Shown piece after piece: positions 16,037 through 25,642 of a stretch of 60,299 nt of DNA (its first letter is position 1; every line of letters starts with the position of its first letter). The DNA comes from Ferrithrix thermotolerans DSM 19514. GTDB taxonomy: Bacteria > Actinomycetota > Acidimicrobiia > Acidimicrobiales > Acidimicrobiaceae. A program made the position numbers and the translations under genes. Where the stretch lies: contig NZ_FQUL01000013.1 of assembly GCF_900128965.1 (NCBI RefSeq), positions 1 to 60,299 on the forward strand. The letters are read 5' to 3'. Below the pieces are notes generated by a model that saw only the letters and a list, made by a program, of their open reading frames with translations, made no database searches and was not told the DNA's origin.

Positions 16037-16675
16037 GTGGCGAGACCGAAAACTCCCTTGTTGAACAAGGAGAAAATAGCGGAGGCTGCACTCAAGGTAA
16101 TCGAGGAGCAAGGCGAGCAAGCCTACACCCTTGGGAACGTCGCTAGAGAGCTTAATGTCAAGACATCTTCTCTATACAACCATATTCGCTCAAAGGACGA
16201 GCTAACGGAGCTGGTCAGAGCGGTGGTAACAAAGCCGATCGACTCTAGCGTCTTTGACAGCCTCCCGTGGGATCAAGCCCTCATCGAGTGGGCTCGCTCA
16301 TACATTCAAGCCTTTGCAGCCCATCCAAACACCATAAAGCTCTTAGCCACCAAGCCCGTGTCTGCACCCGTGGCTCTTTACATGTATGAAGGTGTAGTTC
16401 GAGGATTTTTAGAGGCAGGCTGGCCTTTAGAGCTTACAGCCACAAGAATAACCGCCGTTGAGTCTTTTCTTTTGGGATCTGCTATTGACATGGTGGCTCC
16501 AGAGATCATGATAGACACGAACGGACTAGACGACAACGTTCCGCTACTCAAAAAGTCGATCGAACTCAATCCGACCAAGAGCTTGCGCGCCAAGACGGCC
16601 TTTGAGATCGGAATCTCTGCTTTGGCTAACGGCCTGAAGAAGGAGCTGGAAGAGATAAGGGCGAGGTCTTGCTAA
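16037..16675 (+). CDS. TetR-family transcriptional regulator
   Basis: A 212-residue regulator with an N-terminal helix-turn-helix (residues about 10-55: KIAEAALKVIEEQG, TLGNVARELNVKTSSLYNHI) and a TetR C-terminal ligand domain of the class with the LPWDQALIEWARSY motif. The GTG start is preceded by GAGAGGTTAGAGTAG. No obvious target operon adjoins it; tadA follows in the same direction after 109 bp but is unlikely to be regulated by it. Ligand unknown. Confidence 0.85.
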   Translation: MARPKTPLLNKEKIAEAALKVIEEQGEQAYTLGNVARELNVKTSSLYNHIRSKDELTELVRAVVTKPIDSSVFDSLPWDQALIEWARSYIQAFAAHPNTIKLLATKPVSAPVALYMYEGVVRGFLEAGWPLELTATRITAVESFLLGSAIDMVAPEIMIDTNGLDDNVPLLKKSIELNPTKSLRAKTAFEIGISALANGLKKELEEIRARSC

Positions 16676-16784
16676 GTTCAAAGCACACATCCCACCTCGA
16701 GATCACATCCAATGTCAAAGATCTAACGGCTAAAGAACGCCACCATCTCACTGTTAGAAAAGTAAGTTGGTGCGGGGTGAGAAT

Positions 16785-17243
16785 TTGACCGATAAAGACC
16801 GCCTCTTTATGGAGGTCGCCCTTGAAGAAGCTGACCTTGCTGTTATCCATGGAGACGTTCCAATCGGAGCGGTATGCGTGTACGAGAACGAAGTGATATC
16901 TCGACGCCACAACGAAAAGGAGTTACAAAGAGATCCGCTGGCGCATGCAGAGTATCTTGCTATCTCCGACGCCATAAAGGCTTTGGGTACCATGTATCTA
17001 AGTGAAGTGACTCTTTACAGTACTTTAGAGCCATGTCCAATGTGTGCTGGAGCCTTAGTTCTAGCTAGGTGCGATCGTTTAGTTTTTGGAGCATTTGATC
17101 CCAAAGCCGGTGCGGCTTCAACTTTGTATAACCTATGCTGTGACCCACGGCTAAACTTTGAAGTTGAGGTGACGTCAGGGGTTCTTGAGCAAAGCTGTGC
17201 TGAGAAGCTTTCGACTTTCTTCCTCAAACTCCGTTCGAGCTAG
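16785..17243 (+). CDS. tadA: tRNA-specific adenosine deaminase
   Basis: Converts the wobble adenosine (A34) of tRNA-Arg(ACG) to inosine. The zinc/proton-relay motif HAE and the zinc motif PCPMC followed by AGALV are both present, with LVFGAFDPKAGAA completing the TadA signature. I prefer the TTG at 16785, four bases after GGGGTGA; the frame extends six codons further to a TTG at 16767. The length of 152 residues is normal. tRNA-Ser(CGA) follows directly. Confidence 0.92.
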   Translation: MTDKDRLFMEVALEEADLAVIHGDVPIGAVCVYENEVISRRHNEKELQRDPLAHAEYLAISDAIKALGTMYLSEVTLYSTLEPCPMCAGALVLARCDRLVFGAFDPKAGAASTLYNLCCDPRLNFEVEVTSGVLEQSCAEKLSTFFLKLRSS

Positions 17244-17248
17244 ATACT

Positions 17249-17335
17249 GGAGGGATGCGAGAGTGGCCGAATCGGGCGGTCTCGAAAACCGCTGTACCCG
17301 CAAGGGTACCGTGGGTTCAAATCCCACTCCCTCCG
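17249..17335 (+). tRNA. tRNA-Ser (CGA)
   Basis: A class II tRNA of 87 nt: acceptor GGAGGGA pairs with TCCCTCC, the anticodon arm GCGGTCT-CGA-AAACCGC carries anticodon CGA, the long variable arm TACCCGCAAGGGTA is present, and the T-arm is GTGGG-TTCAAAT-CCCAC. CCA is not encoded. Confidence 0.95.
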
Positions 17336-17339
17336 CAAC

Positions 17340-17368
17340 GTCCAGCTGTCTGATTCAGGCAGCTGGAC
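17340..17368 (+). terminator. Hairpin after tRNA-Ser(CGA)
   Basis: Arms 17340-17348 and 17360-17368 (GTCCAGCTG / CAGCTGGAC) are exact complements, and the centre CTGA/TCAG pairs as well, so almost the whole 29 bp is a palindrome. It lacks a T-run but its position 4 nt after the tRNA suggests termination or 3'-end processing. Confidence 0.65.
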
Positions 17369-17461
17369 ACTGAGTCGCCTAGCTCCTTAGGAGAGGGCTA
17401 AGAGGTTCTGCTTAGTTGGCTAACCGGTTTTTCTGTACTTGATACCTCAACTAACCGTCAG

Positions 17462-18412
17462 TTAGGACAGTTCCGTCCTTGCTCCCCCGTCTCCAAGCTT
17501 ACTGAGCCATCTCCGCAGCCCCTGGGCGTTGGAGTGTACGCCGCTCAGCGTCTCGGCTCTCTCTCTAGCTTTTTGGGGCACGTTAGACAGCATCGCATCA
17601 AACTCGATCTGTAACGCATCGTCGATAGACGCCCCTGAACGAAAGGCGGCAGTTGCAACCTCGGCCCACCTTGTGATGATGTCCCGAGACTCAGAGAGAG
17701 TCTCATCCGGAGACTCCACAACTCCATAGTGCGCAAATGCGAGACCTTTCGGTTTATAAGCCCTAAAGCGTTCAAGAGAGCCTAAGAAAAGCTCTAGATC
17801 GAAGTCAGGCGGAGGTGTTGCTGGCCACAGCACCCCGACGTCAGGCAATTTCACGCCAACCGCATCCCCACTAAAGAGAAGTCCCGACTCTTCGTGAAAG
17901 AAACCCAAATGATGTTTGGCGTGACCCGGTGAATCAATCGCCACTATCTTCTCTTCGTGATCCACCGATACCTTTTCCCCGTCGAGCAGAACCTTGATTC
18001 GCTCGGAGGGTGTTGGCATCATTCGCCCATATAAAGAGTCGAGCAACTCCCCATATACCATCGACGCGGATGCTACAAGTCGTTGTGGATCAGCCAGGTG
18101 CCTGGCGCCTTTTTCGTGAACGTACACCTTTGCGTTAGGAAAAGCTAAAGCTACGTCCCCAACACCGCCTGCGTGATCAAGATGGATATGGGTTACCGCA
18201 ACCCCAGCTAGATCTGACGACGAAACGTTCAGAGTCTTGAGCGCCTCCAGTAAAACCGGCACAGAACTCTGACTCCCGGTCTCAATTAGCAATGGTTCTC
18301 TCTTGCCGATCAGGTACCCTGCGGTCACCTTGTTCCAGCCACCTAGCATCGTATCGATCTGATAGACCGACGGAGCGATCTCAGTTACAAGCGCCTTGTC
18401 TTTTGGGTTCAT
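17462..18412 (-). CDS. MBL-fold metallo-hydrolase
   Basis: A 316-residue metallo-beta-lactamase-fold enzyme with the complete metal motif THIHLDHAGG (H75, H77, D79, H80), a later DSPGHAKHHLGF (third His) and FSGDAVG (bridging Asp), so both zinc sites are intact. The N-terminal ETGSQSSVPVLLEAL strand-loop is typical of glyoxalase-II-like or MBL hydrolases acting on thioesters or lactones. The C-terminal 70 residues are a helical extension. No neighbour points to its substrate. The 440 bp upstream (18413-18852) hold no gene. Confidence 0.85.
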   Translation of the reverse strand: MNPKDKALVTEIAPSVYQIDTMLGGWNKVTAGYLIGKREPLLIETGSQSSVPVLLEALKTLNVSSSDLAGVAVTHIHLDHAGGVGDVALAFPNAKVYVHEKGARHLADPQRLVASASMVYGELLDSLYGRMMPTPSERIKVLLDGEKVSVDHEEKIVAIDSPGHAKHHLGFFHEESGLLFSGDAVGVKLPDVGVLWPATPPPDFDLELFLGSLERFRAYKPKGLAFAHYGVVESPDETLSESRDIITRWAEVATAAFRSGASIDDALQIEFDAMLSNVPQKARERAETLSGVHSNAQGLRRWLSKLGDGGARTELS

Positions 18413-18852
18413 CTCACAATCTTAGAGACAAACTAACTGCAAAGAAAATCATCGATCTGTCAGATCTGAAAATGGACCCAGTTGAGATCTAACGCCTACT
18501 TCTTGGTATCAGACTTCATCCGAAGCGGAGATAGCTCCCTTATCCTGCCAAAAAGCCACACCTACGACACACCAACTACGGTTGTAGATACCTATACCAC
18601 ACCACTTCGACCAAGGATACACGCTTAGATGAGGTTCACTCGCTGTCGACACGACCTAGAGCTACTCTAGTTGCCACTAACCGGCGATACGACAAAAACA
18701 CCAGGTAACGAAGACAAGGTCGACCCACCTAAAACCTATGATAGGTCGCAAGGCCAATGTAGCGTAGTTAAATCTCATTGCCAGAGTTGAAACTACGATG
18801 AAGAGACGTCCCTGGAGCTACTTGATCTCAGTCCCTCACAGATCACAGAGCT
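18413..18852. other. Intergenic stretch without recognisable gene
   Basis: No frame longer than about 60 codons looks coding on either strand, and no RNA gene or strong hairpin is apparent. It should hold the promoter for the minus-strand MBL gene near its left end. Confidence 0.4.
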
Positions 18853-20052
18853 CTAGTCGACGCAGGCGCCGGTGGATACATAATGATGTGACGCCTCAGC
18901 TTGCCTGATCTGATTCAAGACGCCTGGGGACGCTAGAGCAAAGCCAACATGAGGGTTTGTAGTCGAACGAGAAAATACCACCCCGATGACCTCACCGTTT
19001 TGAGTGTCTATGAGTGGTCCTCCAGAGTTGCCGGGCCTTACGATCGCCTCCAACTGGTAGACGAGTCTGATGGTAAGGCCCTGATTGTAGATGTCTCGGC
19101 CCCTTGCCTCAAATACCGCCATTACTCCAGCAGACCCGATCGTAAGCGGACCGCCTTCTGGATATCCAAGTACAACCGCCTCTGTGCCCCGTGACACCTC
19201 TGAGGGGTCGATCTGCAGCGGAGGATCGCTAACGCCTGGGGTAGATAGAACAGCGATGTCGAACTTGGGGTTGAACCAGACAGCTCGAGCAGGATGATCA
19301 CCCGTTGAATCGATTACAACCGGATTAGCGATCCCAGCCACCACGTGAGCGTTTGTGACCACCAAGCCAGGAGCTATCACAAATCCGGAGCCTTCTAAGA
19401 TGTTGCCGCATCCCACACCTTCAATCTTGACCGTTGATGCCTCAACCTTCGCAGCAGTACTTTGCACAACCTGTGCTCCCGGCAACGTCACGGGTCCAGC
19501 CAGAGCCGGCGGAAGCGATGCAAACACAGAGGGGAAGCCCGCCGAACCAATTAGAGCGTCCAGTCTGGCAAATACAGAAGGAGCAGGGGGCATGACGTTA
19601 TCGATTAAACCCACAACCCTGGAGTTAGCCACCTCCGAGGACAACGTCATAAAGGGCGAGTTGACCGCTACCGCAGCAAAGATCCAAACGCCTAACATGA
19701 GAGCAATAGCGGAGACACCTCCACCCACCGCAGAGTCCACCTTGCCAAGCTTTATGTGTCTAAGCGACCTAGACGCAGAGGTGCCGAGGTGACGCCCAAG
19801 TCCTGCAACAATGGAGGCTGTACCGAAGACAATAACCAACGATACAACGGTTCTTGCGAGTCCAGGCGCAAACAGACGCGCAAATACCGGGGCTCCGAAG
19901 GCCCCTAGAACTAATCCAACCCAAAAACCGCCGTAAGAACCGAGCTGGATCGCCGCTCCGGTCCTAATACCTCGGACCATGGCATAGGCTATCAGAGCCA
20001 GAAGTACCACGTCGACTAGGTCGAAACCAGCAACTTCGCCAAAGATACGCAC
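18853..20052 (-). CDS. marP: MarP-like membrane serine protease (acid resistance)
   Basis: A 399-residue protein combining four N-terminal membrane helices (CvpA-like, residues about 10-130) with a chymotrypsin-fold protease outside the membrane. The catalytic triad is seen as TNAHVV (H236), KFDIAVL (D265) and RPGNSGGP (S343). Two cysteines, C215 and C397, sit where mycobacterial MarP has its redox-sensitive disulphide, and the length matches (397 residues in M. tuberculosis). In mycobacteria MarP keeps the cytoplasm neutral at low pH by activating a peptidoglycan hydrolase, which fits an acidophile. The start is GTG 20052. Confidence 0.9.
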   Translation of the reverse strand: MRIFGEVAGFDLVDVVLLALIAYAMVRGIRTGAAIQLGSYGGFWVGLVLGAFGAPVFARLFAPGLARTVVSLVIVFGTASIVAGLGRHLGTSASRSLRHIKLGKVDSAVGGGVSAIALMLGVWIFAAVAVNSPFMTLSSEVANSRVVGLIDNVMPPAPSVFARLDALIGSAGFPSVFASLPPALAGPVTLPGAQVVQSTAAKVEASTVKIEGVGCGNILEGSGFVIAPGLVVTNAHVVAGIANPVVIDSTGDHPARAVWFNPKFDIAVLSTPGVSDPPLQIDPSEVSRGTEAVVLGYPEGGPLTIGSAGVMAVFEARGRDIYNQGLTIRLVYQLEAIVRPGNSGGPLIDTQNGEVIGVVFSRSTTNPHVGFALASPGVLNQIRQAEASHHYVSTGACVD

Positions 20053-20278
20053 TACCTAGCTCTTCACTACCACGTTGCGGGCCATTTGGACAGAAAACAT
20101 CAGTGTCAAGAGTAGTTGGGATTTATTTAGATAAGCATAAAGAGCCCTGAGCAGACGCCGCTTTTCACGATACACTCATCTGAGTTCGACCCAAATCTTG
20201 AATTAATTTATTCCTTTACGCTAGCAACGTTCCGTCTAAGCTAAAACCATAACCTCTACCTATAAGATCGGAGTTTCC

Positions 20279-21103
20279 ATGCGCTCATCCAACAGATCAG
20301 TGCCTTGGATCTTGGTGGCCGGAAGCTTGACCCTGGCTGCGTGCGGATCCGCGACCTCTGCGGCTCTTACGCCAGCTAACGCTCCCACTAGCGCTGCAAC
20401 ACTGCAAAGTTACGCCAACAAGACCGACAATCTAACCTCCTTTCACTTCTCGCTCTCCGAGGATGTCTCTGCTCAGGGTCAGAACTTGGACATCACTGCC
20501 AGGGGAGTAGAACAGATCGCATCATCAGGACCGAACATCGACGTGCAGATCAACTCACCGGCAGTCGGAGGTACCGAGACCACGATTATCTACAACGGCA
20601 CGCTATATATACACGTACCGCCCACACAGCAAAGTGCGTCTGTATCTAGTGCCAAGTGGTATGCAGTGACCCTCCCAAAGTCCGGACTCTCTGGCGCATC
20701 GTCATTCTTAGCCGGACAGAGCGCAGATCCGCTACAGTTTGCTTCCTTGCTAAGGGAGACCTCTGGCAAGGTGACCAAGGTTGGAACAGCAACTGTGCTT
20801 GGCAAATCAACCCTTGAGTACAAGGGCCAAGTAAATCTGAAGAAGTCGGCTAACCAGCTTCCATCGAACCTAACCACGGCGATAAAAGGTGCCGGAGGAA
20901 TCCTGCCATCTGTTTTGAACTTTACGGTTTGGATAAGCCCAAACGGGGTCATACGCCAACTTGCGGTGCCGATCGACACCAAGGTAGGAAACGTTGATTT
21001 GACAATGGACTTCTTCCACGACGGAGAGCCTGTATCGATCACCCCTCCCCCGTCTAACGAGACCGCCAAGATACCCTACTCACAGATCTCAGGGCAGGGG
21101 TAG
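20279..21103 (+). CDS. LppX/LprG-like lipoprotein
   Basis: A 274-residue lipoprotein with a signal peptide and lipobox LAAC (Cys at about 22). The mature part of about 200 residues alternates strands (FHFSLSEDVSAQGQNLDITARG, TIIYNGTLYIHVP) like LppX/LprAFG proteins that carry lipids across the actinobacterial envelope. Similarity is by fold-like pattern, so the lipid role is inferred. The ATG has GATCGGAG upstream, and a TATAAG box at about 20261 may be its -10. It stands alone between marP (divergent) and the nuclease pair. Confidence 0.7.
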   Translation: MRSSNRSVPWILVAGSLTLAACGSATSAALTPANAPTSAATLQSYANKTDNLTSFHFSLSEDVSAQGQNLDITARGVEQIASSGPNIDVQINSPAVGGTETTIIYNGTLYIHVPPTQQSASVSSAKWYAVTLPKSGLSGASSFLAGQSADPLQFASLLRETSGKVTKVGTATVLGKSTLEYKGQVNLKKSANQLPSNLTTAIKGAGGILPSVLNFTVWISPNGVIRQLAVPIDTKVGNVDLTMDFFHDGEPVSITPPPSNETAKIPYSQISGQG

Positions 21104-21322
21104 AGGATCTTTTATAGAGAGATTGCTTAGGTATTCTTAGCGCAGGCATATAAGTTTTCTTGGGCTAAAGTCTCTCCAAGAGCTCAAAGTCAAAGAGGTC
21201 CTTCTTCGTCACCAAAGGCAGCAATGACAGTCGTCTTTGACCACCGAGCGGTTTTGTAACACAGTAACTTTACCTTTAAAGCTTGAAGCCTATTATCGAC
21301 CAAGTGGAGTAGTCCAACGACA

Positions 21323-22618
21323 GTGAGTTTTAAATTTATCCACGCATCCGATCTTCACCTGGACACTCCCTTTCAGGGCGTGCAAGATGTAGATGACAAG
21401 TTATTTGAGGTCCTTAGAGACGCCTCTGTAACTGCATGGGAGCGCCTCGTAACGACCGCCTTGGATCACAAGGTCGACTTCGTTCTACTTGCAGGAGATA
21501 TCTACGATGGAAGGGATCGAGGGCTTCGCGCCCGTAAGCGGCTGTTAGAAGGACTCAGACGGCTTAGTGACGCCGGCGTCTCTATCTACATAGTTCAGGG
21601 CAACCACGACCCTGTAGATCAGGGCGGACTCATCCCGTCCGATGTCTCACTGGAAAACGTACACGTCTTTGCGCCACGGCAAAGCAACATTTATACCCTT
21701 CGCACAGGCTCCGGAGAGGTCGTCGAGATTCAAGGCGTATCATTTGCATCAAGATCAGAGAGCGAAGATCTCTCAGGCTATCTGACTCCTCCTTCAAACG
21801 ACCGTTACTCTATTGCTGTTCTGCATGCGTCTTTAGGGACCGACAAGAATCACGCTAACTATGCTCCCACCACCGTATCGACCCTTAGATCAAAGGGGTT
21901 CGACTACGTAGCACTGGGCCACATCCACAAACGGCAGATCGTAGAGGAGAGTCCTTACATCGTCTACAGCGGAAACACTCAGGGCCTGTCACTAAAACCC
22001 ACGGAGCAAGGGCCGAAAGGGTGCTACCTGGTCGAGGTCGAAGGAGACTTTCGAACAAATCTCCGCTTCATCCAACTTGGACCGGTTGTCTTCGAACAGA
22101 TCGAGGTTGAGATAAAAGAGCCTTGTGACACAGATACCATGACAGAGGCCATAGCTCTAAAGGTGGAGAGTCAACTAATACCTAGGTACCAAGGTGATAG
22201 CACTAAAGCGGTCGTGGTAAGGGCTACTGTGAGGGCACAATGGAACTTAGCGGTCTTTGACGAGGAAGCTGTTATCGAAGAGCTAAAGGAGTACTTCCTT
22301 GGGGCTTCTGTACCTACGGCTGTGTTCGTTACCTCCATCAAACGTAAAGAGAGCCAAGAAGACGACGTAGGATTCCCATCTCTTCGTGGCGCCTCTTTGG
22401 AGTCTTACTCCATACTTAGAGAGAGAGATCCTGAGCTTAACGCACGCGCTCTTCGGTCTGCCCTTTTAGAGCTGGAAAAACTTACCCTTCCACAGGTGCA
22501 AGAAGAGGTGAAGAGGATCCAAGGCGACGATGAGTTGCTTTTGGATCTGGAGCACTCAGTAACGCAGAATCTTAGAGATCTACTCCTAGCTGTTCGAGGC
22601 GACCAGGAGATACAGTGA
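21323..22618 (+). CDS. SbcD/YhaO-like DNA repair exonuclease
   Basis: A 431-residue calcineurin-like metallophosphoesterase. The metal motifs are in order: FIHASDLHLD, LLAGDIYDG, QGNHDP, VLHASLG and ALGHIHKRQ. The C-terminal half is an SbcD/Mre11-type capping and accessory region. It would be the nuclease subunit for the large ATPase encoded next, whose GTG start overlaps its stop by 4 nt (GTGA). The pair corresponds to SbcD-SbcC or the related YhaO-YhaN; the membrane hairpin in the partner favours the latter. Confidence 0.88.
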   Translation: MSFKFIHASDLHLDTPFQGVQDVDDKLFEVLRDASVTAWERLVTTALDHKVDFVLLAGDIYDGRDRGLRARKRLLEGLRRLSDAGVSIYIVQGNHDPVDQGGLIPSDVSLENVHVFAPRQSNIYTLRTGSGEVVEIQGVSFASRSESEDLSGYLTPPSNDRYSIAVLHASLGTDKNHANYAPTTVSTLRSKGFDYVALGHIHKRQIVEESPYIVYSGNTQGLSLKPTEQGPKGCYLVEVEGDFRTNLRFIQLGPVVFEQIEVEIKEPCDTDTMTEAIALKVESQLIPRYQGDSTKAVVVRATVRAQWNLAVFDEEAVIEELKEYFLGASVPTAVFVTSIKRKESQEDDVGFPSLRGASLESYSILRERDPELNARALRSALLELEKLTLPQVQEEVKRIQGDDELLLDLEHSVTQNLRDLLLAVRGDQEIQ

Positions 22619-25548
22619 AGATACTCCAGATTCAAACGACCACCTTTGATCAGCGATCGATCGACCTGTCGCTAACTGGGGGATTAGACCTTATCTATGG
22701 ACCAAACGAAGCCGGGAAGTCCACCATAAGAGGCTTTTTGATCTCCTCTCTTTGTCAACCGGCTACCGGTGGTGGGCGCCGACGAGCTAAAACCACACAA
22801 CGGCAGTCACAGGGGAAACTACGAATTGTATTCGCAGAGGGGGAGGTTGAGGTTGTATTTGGGGGACCTACCCCAACTTACGTCCCTTCGCCTGCAGCGC
22901 AGGCCTTTGAAAGCGCTCGATCAAGTCTTGATCCGCAACTTTATTCGATGGTCTACTGCATCGACTCCAAAGAGGCTGCAACTATAGCGGAGATGTCTGA
23001 CGACAGGCTTCAGGAGTTCCTCGGCCAGTTAGCTATCTTTGGAAACTTCGAAGAAGGAGCTGCACTACGACGCTTGATCGATGAACTAAAAGACCGGCGC
23101 GAAAAGCTTTTTAGCCCTAAGGCTAATGCCCGGAATCCAGCGATCAACAGACTAGGTCTAGACCTACGATCTCTGGATAAGTCTCTCAGGGAGGACAGAC
23201 GCAGTGTAGGCGAGTATGAAAAAAAGATCTCTCAACTAAATAGCGTCAAGGATGAAATTCAGCAAAAAAGTGAGCTGCTAAAGGAGGTGGAGGCAAGGAT
23301 CTACCTCTGCAAAGCGATCACCGACCTCAAAGTCAACGCAATCGAGGCGGAGTCCAAACGTTCAAATATACCCCTCTTACATCTCCCTGAGTCGTTGCCT
23401 TCCCTAGACGCAGAGATCTCAAAGATAGAGGCTATATCTCAGTTACAGAGCCAAATGCATATCAAAATGACCAGGCGGCAAGAGTACGCAAAGGACCTTG
23501 AGCGCACAGATAGCGAGGTCATAGACGGTGATCGCCTCGAGCTATATAGTCTCTTAGATACGACGCCACTTTATCCATTGAGTCAGGAGATCGCTTCCCT
23601 AAAAGATCTCCAAAGTGACACAGTAAAAGAGATCCTCTCCATCTGCCAGCGCCTTGGAATAGATCGTGGTGAAGCATCTAACGTAGGCGATCTGATCCTT
23701 ACAGCCTCTACAAACATAGAGGTTCAGGAGCTTTACTCCGAGGCCAAGGGTTGCATCGACCAGATCAGCATCCTTGAGAGAGAACTCACCAGCCTGGGCG
23801 ACACGCAAAATAACTTGGATGCGTGCGCCTCTCTCTCCCAAGATATCGAGAAGGTACAAGAGTCGATAGTTGCACTTGAAACCCTATACACACTAAAGCA
23901 GCAGGAGATCGAAGCAGCAAAGGCCCTAAAGCTTCCAACGACTGTCGTGCTTGTTTTGATGGTTCTTCTCGTAGTCTCTCTTATAGTGCAGGTATCTCGA
24001 CGGGTCATCTACGGCGCCTTGGCCACGATCCTCGAACTGCTACTATCTCTGTATCTCGCCTGGCTAGCGTTCCAAAAAACAAAGCGGGTCGAGTTCAAAG
24101 AGGAGCTAAAAGCAGTCCAGGTATACGCAGGTAAGCAGTTGTCTAAGAGTAAGCTCAGCTCCTTTGAGATAGAGAACGAAAGACGAATAAAAAAAGACCA
24201 GCTCCAAGAACTTACCGGCCAGCTCGCTAGAGTCTGTGAAAAGGTAAGGCGCCACGAAGAACTTGCGTCGAAGATTACCACCTATGAAGAGCGTTTAAAT
24301 AAACTGCAGTCCCGCATCGACGAGGTATTTCGGCACTGCGGTTTCAACGCTAAGGTAAACGTCGAGCACGCTCCCCTTTATCTTCAGAACCTCGCAGAGC
24401 TGAAAACCTTGGAGGCTAGGTACAACCACAACGATGAACTTCGGGCAAAAAAGGAGGACGAGCTCACAAAGACACTGAGCCTCGCCAGCCAGCTAGGTTT
24501 CGATACGACATACCAAGATCCCTCTACATTGTTAGTGATCGATAAAAAGGTAGATGAGATACTCCTAAAACATCACAACGCCTTAGAGAAAAAAGCCGAA
24601 TACCACAGCTTGATAGCCCAGCTAGATGCAGAGTTTTCTAAAGACCAAAACGAAGTAGCGACCCTGGCCGAACAGGCTGAATCATATTTCAAAGCTCTCG
24701 GCGTTGAAGTTCAACTCAACGATGAATACTCAAGCAAGGCCACGGTAGACAGACTGAAGGACATAGCAAGAAACATAGTGGCCTATCAAGAACTCCTAGC
24801 GAGATACAAGACAAGCCTAGAGAGACTTAGAAGTACCTACTTGAGCGAAGAGATAGATCTCCTAAACGCACTGACACCAGAGGAGTTAAGCCAAACTGTA
24901 AATGAGCTTGAAGGTCAAAGAGATGAGCTGTCATCACGTCTTCTTGAACTTCAGAACGAACAGGGGGGTCTAAACGCAGAGATCAGACTTGCAGAAGAGC
25001 TCTCACCTCTAACGAAGGAGATCGGGTACTTTTCGAAGAAAGAGCAGTTGAGCAACGCCGTTGAGGAGTACCTGGTGTTAGAAGCCACCATCAGAGTATT
25101 ACAAGAGATAAAAGAGTATAGGGAGCGCTCAAGCAGGCCAGAGGTCCTAGACAAAGCCTCACAGATCTTCGAAACCATCACGCAAGGACGCTACCGCACC
25201 ATTAGAACCGGCGACCCACAGGACGGAACCTTGTTCGTCGAAGCCTACCCTTCCAACAAAAGGCTTACCCTTCGACAGCTATCCACTGGGACCCTAGAAG
25301 AGCTTGCTCTAGCCATTCGTCTTGGCTACATTGAGACTCACGGACAGAACAAGTTTAGATACCCTATAGTCCTAGACGACGTCTTCGTAAACTTTGACTA
25401 CTTGCGAACTCATGCGGCGATGGAAGCGCTCAAAGATATTGCAGCGCAGAACGACAGGCAGATCATCATGCTAAGTTGCCACGAACGAGAAAGAGAGCTC
25501 TTTCGCCAAATCACAAAGCGCGAGGCCGCAGTAATCCAGGCTGGCTAA
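22615..25548 (+). CDS. YhaN/SbcC-like SMC-type ATPase with membrane hairpin
   Basis: A 977-residue ATPase partner of the SbcD-like nuclease. N-terminal Walker A is in YGPNEAGKSTI (about 30-40). The C-terminal half-site has the signature LSTGTLEELALAIRL and Walker B PIVLDDVFVNFD (about 920-935). Between them lie long heptad-rich coiled coils (about 180-440 and 500-850). In the middle two hydrophobic helices (about residues 441-488, TTVVLVLMVLLVVSLIV and a second segment) replace the zinc hook of Rad50/SbcC. That hairpin is a YhaN trait and implies the complex sits at the membrane. Only 94 bp separate it from the pirin gene. Confidence 0.88.
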   Translation: MKILQIQTTTFDQRSIDLSLTGGLDLIYGPNEAGKSTIRGFLISSLCQPATGGGRRRAKTTQRQSQGKLRIVFAEGEVEVVFGGPTPTYVPSPAAQAFESARSSLDPQLYSMVYCIDSKEAATIAEMSDDRLQEFLGQLAIFGNFEEGAALRRLIDELKDRREKLFSPKANARNPAINRLGLDLRSLDKSLREDRRSVGEYEKKISQLNSVKDEIQQKSELLKEVEARIYLCKAITDLKVNAIEAESKRSNIPLLHLPESLPSLDAEISKIEAISQLQSQMHIKMTRRQEYAKDLERTDSEVIDGDRLELYSLLDTTPLYPLSQEIASLKDLQSDTVKEILSICQRLGIDRGEASNVGDLILTASTNIEVQELYSEAKGCIDQISILERELTSLGDTQNNLDACASLSQDIEKVQESIVALETLYTLKQQEIEAAKALKLPTTVVLVLMVLLVVSLIVQVSRRVIYGALATILELLLSLYLAWLAFQKTKRVEFKEELKAVQVYAGKQLSKSKLSSFEIENERRIKKDQLQELTGQLARVCEKVRRHEELASKITTYEERLNKLQSRIDEVFRHCGFNAKVNVEHAPLYLQNLAELKTLEARYNHNDELRAKKEDELTKTLSLASQLGFDTTYQDPSTLLVIDKKVDEILLKHHNALEKKAEYHSLIAQLDAEFSKDQNEVATLAEQAESYFKALGVEVQLNDEYSSKATVDRLKDIARNIVAYQELLARYKTSLERLRSTYLSEEIDLLNALTPEELSQTVNELEGQRDELSSRLLELQNEQGGLNAEIRLAEELSPLTKEIGYFSKKEQLSNAVEEYLVLEATIRVLQEIKEYRERSSRPEVLDKASQIFETITQGRYRTIRTGDPQDGTLFVEAYPSNKRLTLRQLSTGTLEELALAIRLGYIETHGQNKFRYPIVLDDVFVNFDYLRTHAAMEALKDIAAQNDRQIIMLSCHERERELFRQITKREAAVIQAG

Positions 25549-25642
25549 AGTTGTTCAAAGTTGAATAAATTCACTTACAAAGATGTTCAAGATCTACAGC
25601 GAGACAAGTAAGTAACCAAAACAATTTAGAGGGAGGCCAAAG

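Noticed and set aside
17249-17368. tRNA-Ser as an integration site
   Set aside because: No integrase gene and no repeated tRNA 3' end was seen nearby; the adjoining hairpin fits a terminator.
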